A stretch of DNA of 64,000 nt. Source: Gaiellasilicea sp963765705. Lineage in GTDB: Bacteria; Actinomycetota; Thermoleophilia; Gaiellales; Gaiellaceae. This document shows positions 59,977-64,000 of the stretch, one piece after another; the first letter of the stretch is position 1, and every line of letters begins with the position of its first letter. A program made the translations under genes and the position numbers. Where the stretch lies: contig CAVXXJ010000004.1 in NCBI GenBank assembly GCA_963765705.1, forward strand, positions 62,001 to 126,000. Direction: 5' to 3'. The notes under the pieces were generated by a model, which did no database searches, was not told where the DNA came from, and saw only the letters and a program-made list of their open reading frames with translations.

Positions 59977-60071
59977 GTAGCGTTATTGCGAAATTCGACG
60001 AGCCATGAACGTCGGCTGGGCGAGCGTGCTGTCACCCGGCACACTCGACGGCAAGGCTCTCGTACGGCTGA

Positions 60072-61223
60072 CTAGTAGTCGCCGACGCTGCCGTCGGGCC
60101 AGTACCGCTGTGGCAACGGGGCATCCCGGGAGAGGCGCTTGCGGGCCTCCGCCTCGTCGAGCTCGAGCCCCAGTCCCGGACCGGAAGGCGCTGTCACGTA
60201 GCCCGCCTCTGCACGGGGCGCGTTCGGGAAGAGCTCGTAGAGCGGCTCGAGCTCCATCCACTCCTGGATGCCGAAGTTCGGCACCGCCAGGTCGACGTGC
60301 AGGCAGGCCGTCCCGTTGACGGGGGAGCTGGCGTGATGGAGCGCCGAGCGCTGCCCGTGCACCTCGCCGGCGGCGAGGATCTTCTTCGCCTCGGTGATCC
60401 CGCCGGCGTGGACGATGTCGATGCGCAGGTAGTCGAGGAGCTCGTTCTCGATCAGCGGCTGGAACTCCCACTTGTGCGCGAGCTGCTCGCCGGTCGCGAT
60501 CGGCAGATTGACCTTGTCGCGCACCAGTCGCAGGGACCGAGGGTTGAGCGGACGGATCGGATCCTCGTAGAAGTAGAGGCGATAGGGCTCGAGCGCGTGG
60601 CCGAGGTAAGCCGACTCCGCCGGGCTGAACATCGTGTGCGCGTCGATGATCAGGTCGACGTCGTCGCCGAGCGCGTCTCGCAGCGACTCCGTGGCCGCGA
60701 TCGTCTCCACGATCGACTTCTGAGGATCCCAGTGCGCCAGCGAGTGGTCGTCGAACGCGGCGAGCGGGCCGAAGCGGAGCGCCGTGAATCCCAGCTCGCG
60801 CCAGCGGTGCGCGTCCTCCACCAGCGCCTCGGCCGTGTCTCCCGTCAGGTGGCGGTAGACGCGCACCTTCTCGCGCGTCGGGCCGCCGAGGAGGTCGTAG
60901 ACGGGGACGCCGAGCCGCTTTCCCTTCAGATCCCACAGCGCGATGTCGATCCCCGCGACCGCGCTCATGATCACCTGCCCGGTCGACCAGAACGTGCCGC
61001 GCACCATCTCACTCCACCAGTGCTCGATCTTCCCCGGGTCCTGCCCGACCAGCAGCTCGGTGAAGTGGTCGAGGATGCCGAGCACACCGCGGCCGCGGCC
61101 GCCGAGGCTCGCCTCTCCGATGCCCGTCAGCCCTTCGTCGGTCCGGACGAGGACGATGATGACGGCGTAGTCGTAGCCCTCGCCGACGCTCACGGGTAGG
61201 GTCTCGATCTCGGTGATCTTCAT
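60072..61223 (-). CDS. Enolase-superfamily (MR/MLE) sugar-acid dehydratase-like enzyme, intact
   Basis: 383 residues from ATG 61223. Capping domain MKITEIETLPVSVGEGYDYA; barrel: WDLKGKRLGVPVYDLLGG, LGFTALRFGPLAAF, DVDLIIDAHTMFSPAE (DxH), LYFYEDPIRPLN (metal Glu), LPIATGEQLAHKW (metal Glu), IVHAGGITEAKKIL and an active-site His in HHASSPVNG. The set suits an acid-sugar dehydratase such as the mannonate/galactonate group. The C-terminus RYWPDGSVGDY is shared with the relic at 58251. It diverges from the metallophosphoesterase at 61257. Confidence 0.92.
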   Translation of the reverse strand: MKITEIETLPVSVGEGYDYAVIIVLVRTDEGLTGIGEASLGGRGRGVLGILDHFTELLVGQDPGKIEHWWSEMVRGTFWSTGQVIMSAVAGIDIALWDLKGKRLGVPVYDLLGGPTREKVRVYRHLTGDTAEALVEDAHRWRELGFTALRFGPLAAFDDHSLAHWDPQKSIVETIAATESLRDALGDDVDLIIDAHTMFSPAESAYLGHALEPYRLYFYEDPIRPLNPRSLRLVRDKVNLPIATGEQLAHKWEFQPLIENELLDYLRIDIVHAGGITEAKKILAAGEVHGQRSALHHASSPVNGTACLHVDLAVPNFGIQEWMELEPLYELFPNAPRAEAGYVTAPSGPGLGLELDEAEARKRLSRDAPLPQRYWPDGSVGDY

Positions 61224-61256
61224 CACCGCGAGCCTATTCTCCTGAGCCAATTCCCC

Positions 61257-62085
61257 GTGCGCATCGGCGTCCTCAGCGATCTCCACTGCGAGCTCGAGCC
61301 CGCAGGCTCGCGCTGGATCAACGTCTTCGAGCCCGAGCACCTGGACGAGCGCACCGACGCCGCGCTCGCGTGGTTCTCCGAGGCTCAGGTCGAGCTGATC
61401 CTGCTGCTGGGAGACATCGTCCAGTTCGCGAACCCGAGCGATCTCGAGCACATGTTTGCTCGTCTGGCAACAGCGAACGTCGCGCCGCTGGCGACCGTGG
61501 GCGGCAACCACGATCTCCGCCTCGGCGACGAGTTCGCCGACTGCGCCCGCAAGCATGGGATTCGGCTGCTCCACGAGGAGCCGCTCGAGGCGGTGACCGG
61601 TGTCGGCGTCGACCGGGGCCCGGCGCCGCCGCAGTACGTCGGTCAGCTCGGCGGCTGGGGAGCAGAACCCGACCTCGCCGTCGTCGCCTCGCACTTCCCG
61701 CTTCTGTCCGAAGCGTCCCGGGTCGCCGCGGCCGGGCTGCCGTACGCCGGCGACCTGGTCAACCGTGCTCGATCTCGAGGGCCGGCTCAAGTCCGACTCG
61801 CGGCCGAAGCTCCTCCTGAGCGGCCACATCCATGCGCGGTGCTCGACCCACGACGGACCGCTGCTCCAGTTCACTGTCGGCGCCGTGATCGAGCCGCCGT
61901 TCGACGCGACGCTGGTCGAGATCGACGGGACGAGCGTGCGCCGCACGGCTCGGCGGCTCGGCGAGATCGCCGTCACCGACCCGGTCTTCGCAGCGGACGA
62001 CGAGCTCTGGCAGTGGACGGGCGACCGCTGGGAGCTTCAGCCCGCGTCGAGCGCCGCGAGCACGTCGGCGCTGTCCCAGACCTGA
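61257..62085 (+). CDS. Calcineurin-like metallophosphoesterase, one frameshift
   Basis: About 276 codons. Metal-binding blocks: RIGVLSDLHCELEP (DxH), ILLLGDIVQF (GD), TVGGNHDLRLGDE (GNHD), then, after a shift near 61765, LLLSGHIHARCSTHDGPLLQ (GHxH). The end, from FDATLVEIDGTSVRRTARRL, overlaps the convergent hydrolase gene by about 50 bp, which may itself reflect an indel. These enzymes cleave phosphomono- or diesters. Start ATG/GTG at 61257 is close to the divergent enolase-family start (33 bp). Confidence 0.8.
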
Positions 62086-62706
62086 CCGAACACCCGCGCG
62101 AAGCCGCTCAGCGCCGCGCGATGGTGCTGCTCGAAGAACGTCGCCGTCGCGTCCTCGACGACGATCACGTTGAAGCCGCGGTCGGCCGCGTCGCGCCCGG
62201 TCGTCTCGACGCACATGTCGGTCGCCATGCCCGCGAGCACGAGCGACTCGACAGCCATGTTGCGCAGCAGCCACTCGAGCCCGGTGGAGTTGAACGGCGC
62301 TCGACGTGTTCTTGTCGATCACGAGCTCGCCGGCCGCGGGCGCCAGCTCTGCGATCACCTCGTGCTCGAAGGTGCCGCGATGCCACAGCGCCGGTGCGCC
62401 GGTGCTCGCAAGCGAGTCGGCATCGCGACGGCGGCGGCGCTCGATCATGTCGCTGCCGTCGGCGAGGAGCGGCCCGTGACGCGTGAAGACGACGCGGCAC
62501 CCCGCCGCTCGGAAGCCATCGAGCAGGCGGCGCGCGTTCGGGACGACAGTCTGCGTGACACGCGGCAGGTAGTACTCCGCGATCTCCGGATACCGCTCCG
62601 AGAGCATCTGCGGCAGCCCGACGTCGGCATTGCAGCCGTAGTTCTGGATGTCGATCAGGACGAGCGCGGCACGGTTCCAGTCGACCTCGAACGCCGGCCA
62701 GGGCAT
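62037..62706 (-). CDS. Isochorismatase-like cysteine hydrolase, one frameshift
   Basis: About 223 codons: MPWPAFEVDWNRAALVLIDI with IQN (catalytic Asp), CRVVFTRHGPLLADGSD, LVIDKNTSSAF (Lys), then a shift near 62300 and STGLEWLLRNMAVESLVLAG followed by MATDMCVETTGRDAADRG (catalytic Cys in the DMCVE turn). Removing one base at GCC restores the frame. The family hydrolyses amides such as nicotinamide or N-carbamoylsarcosine. The start is unclear; the frame is open upstream to VDPILSDLAPIDSPETFAGW at 62769, but with no standard start there. Confidence 0.8.
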
Positions 62707-62770
62707 GTGCCAGCCGGCGAATGTCTCCGGCGAGTCGATGGGCGCCAGATCGCTCAGGATAGGGTCGACC

Positions 62771-62786
62771 CTAGATGATTGATCGG
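62771..62786. promoter_or_regulatory. 16-bp operator-like element, left copy
   Basis: CTAGATGATTGATCGG here is the reverse complement, with one mismatch, of 62924-62939 (CCGATCAACCATCTAG). The pair lies in the 233-bp space between the divergent isochorismatase-like and amidohydrolase genes, each copy close to one gene start, as expected for a regulator acting on both. Confidence 0.6.
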
Positions 62787-62923
62787 CGATTCCCGCACTC
62801 CCGCATGACGTGCCAGACACGGCGCCGGAACCACCCTCGCCCTTACCAAGGCCAACCAGCCTTGGCTGCGGACGAGTGCGGCCCCCGGCTTGGTCTGGAA
62901 CGCCCCCGGGAGCACGCCCATCA

Positions 62924-62939
62924 CCGATCAACCATCTAG
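62924..62939. promoter_or_regulatory. 16-bp operator-like element, right copy
   Basis: CCGATCAACCATCTAG directly abuts the ATG at 62940 of the amidohydrolase gene, and the junction forms the palindrome CATCTAGATG. Being right at the start codon, a bound protein would block both transcription and any leaderless start. Inverted partner at 62771-62786. Confidence 0.6.
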
Positions 62940-63788
62940 ATGATCACCGACGTCCACACCCACGTCGGCGAGTACCCGCTGCACATCAGCGAGAAGTTCG
63001 CAGCGGAGGCACGCGTCGCCTGGCCCGACGTCCCGCTGGGCGGCACCCTCGACGACCACTACACGGACGCGCTCGCCGACGTCGATCGCGCGGTCGTCCT
63101 CGCCTTCAACGCGCCCGCGGCCGGCTTCGTCGTCCCCAACGACTACGTCGCCTCGTACGTCGCGCGCGATCCCGGCCGGCTGATCGGCTTCGGGGCCGTC
63201 GACCCGTCCGACCCCTCGGCGATCGACGAGCTGGAGCGGATGAAGGGCGACCTCGGCCTCGTCGGCTGCAAGCTCGGCCCGATCTACCAGAACGTCGAGC
63301 CGCTCGGCCCCGCGTTCCTCCGCGTCTGCGAGGCGCTCGAGCGGCTCGAGCTGCCGATGCTGATCCATCAGGGAACGACCTTCGCCCGCTCGGGCTCGCT
63401 TCTCCTCGCACGGCCGATCCTGCTCGACGAGATCGCGTTGCGCTACCCGAAGCTCAAGATCGTGATCGCCCATGTCGGCCATCCCTGGTTCGACGAGGCG
63501 ATCGCGGTCGTGCGGCGCCACCCGCACGTCTACGCCGACATCTCCGGGCTCGTGACGCGGCGCTGGCTGCTCTACCAGGCGCTCGTCAGCGCGACCGAGT
63601 ACCGCGTCGAGCACAAGCTGCTGTTCGGCACCGACTACCCGTTCTTCACGGCGAGGCAGACGATCGACGGCCTGCGCTCGGTCACCGGCAACGCCTTCGG
63701 GCCGCAGATGCCGGTCGTCGACCCGCAGGTGGTCGAGGACATCATCCACCGCCCCACGCTCGAGCTCCTGGAGATCGCCATCCCGTAG
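62940..63788 (+). CDS. Amidohydrolase-family metal-dependent hydrolase
   Basis: 282 residues. TIM-barrel amidohydrolase-2 pattern: ITDVHTHVGEYPLH (HxH metal site), VGCKLGPIYQNVEPLG, LPMLIHQGTTFARSG (His), KIVIAHVGHPWFDEAIAV (His), and LLFGTDYPFFTARQTIDGL (catalytic Asp). Related enzymes hydrolyse lactones, hydrate or decarboxylate aromatic and sugar-derived acids. With the enolase-family and isochorismatase-like neighbours it fits a catabolic role. The gene has no ribosome site, and the operator-like repeat touches its ATG. Confidence 0.9.
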   Translation: MITDVHTHVGEYPLHISEKFAAEARVAWPDVPLGGTLDDHYTDALADVDRAVVLAFNAPAAGFVVPNDYVASYVARDPGRLIGFGAVDPSDPSAIDELERMKGDLGLVGCKLGPIYQNVEPLGPAFLRVCEALERLELPMLIHQGTTFARSGSLLLARPILLDEIALRYPKLKIVIAHVGHPWFDEAIAVVRRHPHVYADISGLVTRRWLLYQALVSATEYRVEHKLLFGTDYPFFTARQTIDGLRSVTGNAFGPQMPVVDPQVVEDIIHRPTLELLEIAIP

Positions 63789-63797
63789 GCTCTCGCC

Positions 63798-64000
63798 ATG
63801 CGAGCAGCCGTGATCAGCGAGCTCGGCCGGCCGCCTGAGGTCGCCGACCGGCCCGAGCCCTCCGGCGAGGCGGTTTACGAGATCTCGGCGGTGTCGCTGA
63901 ACCCGATCGACGTCAACGTCGGCGCCGGCCGCTACTTCGGCGGGCACCCGGAGCTCCCGTTCGTACCCGGCTGCGAGGGCGTCGGGCACGCGGCCGACGG
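63798..64000 (+). CDS. Quinone oxidoreductase/zinc-type alcohol dehydrogenase-like protein (partial)
   Basis: 67 codons to the window edge: MRAAVISELGRPPEVADRPE, then ISAVSLNPIDVNVGAGRYFG and PFVPGCEGVGHA, the N-terminal GroES-like domain of medium-chain dehydrogenases (NP.D...G, P..PG.EG.G). The Cys in PGCEG is not the usual zinc ligand, which favours the quinone-oxidoreductase branch. The C-terminal NADPH domain is outside the window. Nine bp after the amidohydrolase stop, same strand. Confidence 0.85.
   Translation, partial: MRAAVISELGRPPEVADRPEPSGEAVYEISAVSLNPIDVNVGAGRYFGGHPELPFVPGCEGVGHAAD

Overview
The window is high-GC DNA with frequent GTG starts, stop/start overlaps of the GTGA and ATGA type, LAL-type LuxR regulators, DM13, DUF3179 and MMPL proteins, and no replication or phage genes. 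This fits a chromosomal segment of a soil actinobacterium. Many proteins look like those of Thermoleophilia (Solirubrobacter/Gaiella-like), but that placement is inference from remembered family sequences, not a search. Many conserved genes carry single-base indels, often in G/C runs, so part of the apparent gene decay is probably assembly or sequencing error.

Layout. 0-9.1 kb: a partial PRC-barrel-like gene, a wrecked glycoside hydrolase, a three-gene membrane operon (small membrane protein, MMPL exporter, DUF2254), a diguanylate cyclase with a degenerate active site, an HTH/nucleotidyltransferase toxin-antitoxin-like pair, and a frameshifted tyrosine integrase abutting tRNA-Val. 9.1-13.1 kb: tRNA-Val, tRNA-Glu, a DAO-type oxidase, msrA-msrB, a hemolysin III protein and tRNA-Lys. 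The 3' half of tRNA-Lys recurs as a perfect 44-bp copy 11 kb downstream, with shared flanks and paired GTCAAC repeats, so integrative-element scars punctuate 13-29.5 kb. 13.5-24 kb: secreted protein, two-component system, plsY-degV, a flavoprotein disulfide reductase with DM13 protein, DUF3179 lipoprotein, spondin-domain protein, and an ArsR/START-domain group. 24.4-34.4 kb: two LAL regulators, a peptide-type solute-binding lipoprotein and a large glycine-rich secreted protein. 34.5-40.4 kb: two tandem small genes with GG-type leader-like sequences directly before a 2OG-Fe(II) oxygenase, an orphan cREC protein, a receiver-thioredoxin reductase fusion lacking CxxC, a chagasin-like inhibitor, a PRC-barrel protein and an ECF sigma/LolA-like pair.

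40.5-46.7 kb is the most unusual locus. A probable leaderless 19-codon leader ORF is coupled to a 1510-aa membrane-anchored TPR protein, which is coupled to a 537-aa protein. The C-terminus of the first and at least the C-terminal half of the second resemble the cytosolic domain of FlhA/SctV (FHIPEP), the nonamer-forming export-gate protein of flagella and type III secretion, but no transmembrane gate and no other secretion gene is present. An ECF sigma gene diverges from it.

46.7-57.4 kb is a catabolic island of two divergent operons from one palindromic control region. Both arms carry an enolase-superfamily dehydratase, an aspartoacylase-like deacylase and a ceramidase-like hydrolase. One arm adds a nitrilase-type amidase, the other a class III aminotransferase and an MFS transporter. 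After a few accessory genes (RraB-like, DUF4279, a lipoprotein broken at a C10 run), 60-64 kb carries related catabolic genes: a further enolase-superfamily enzyme, metallophosphoesterase, isochorismatase-like hydrolase, amidohydrolase and the start of a quinone-oxidoreductase-like gene. Together these suggest breakdown of an N-acylated or amide-linked sugar-acid or amino-acid compound; the substrate cannot be read from the sequence.
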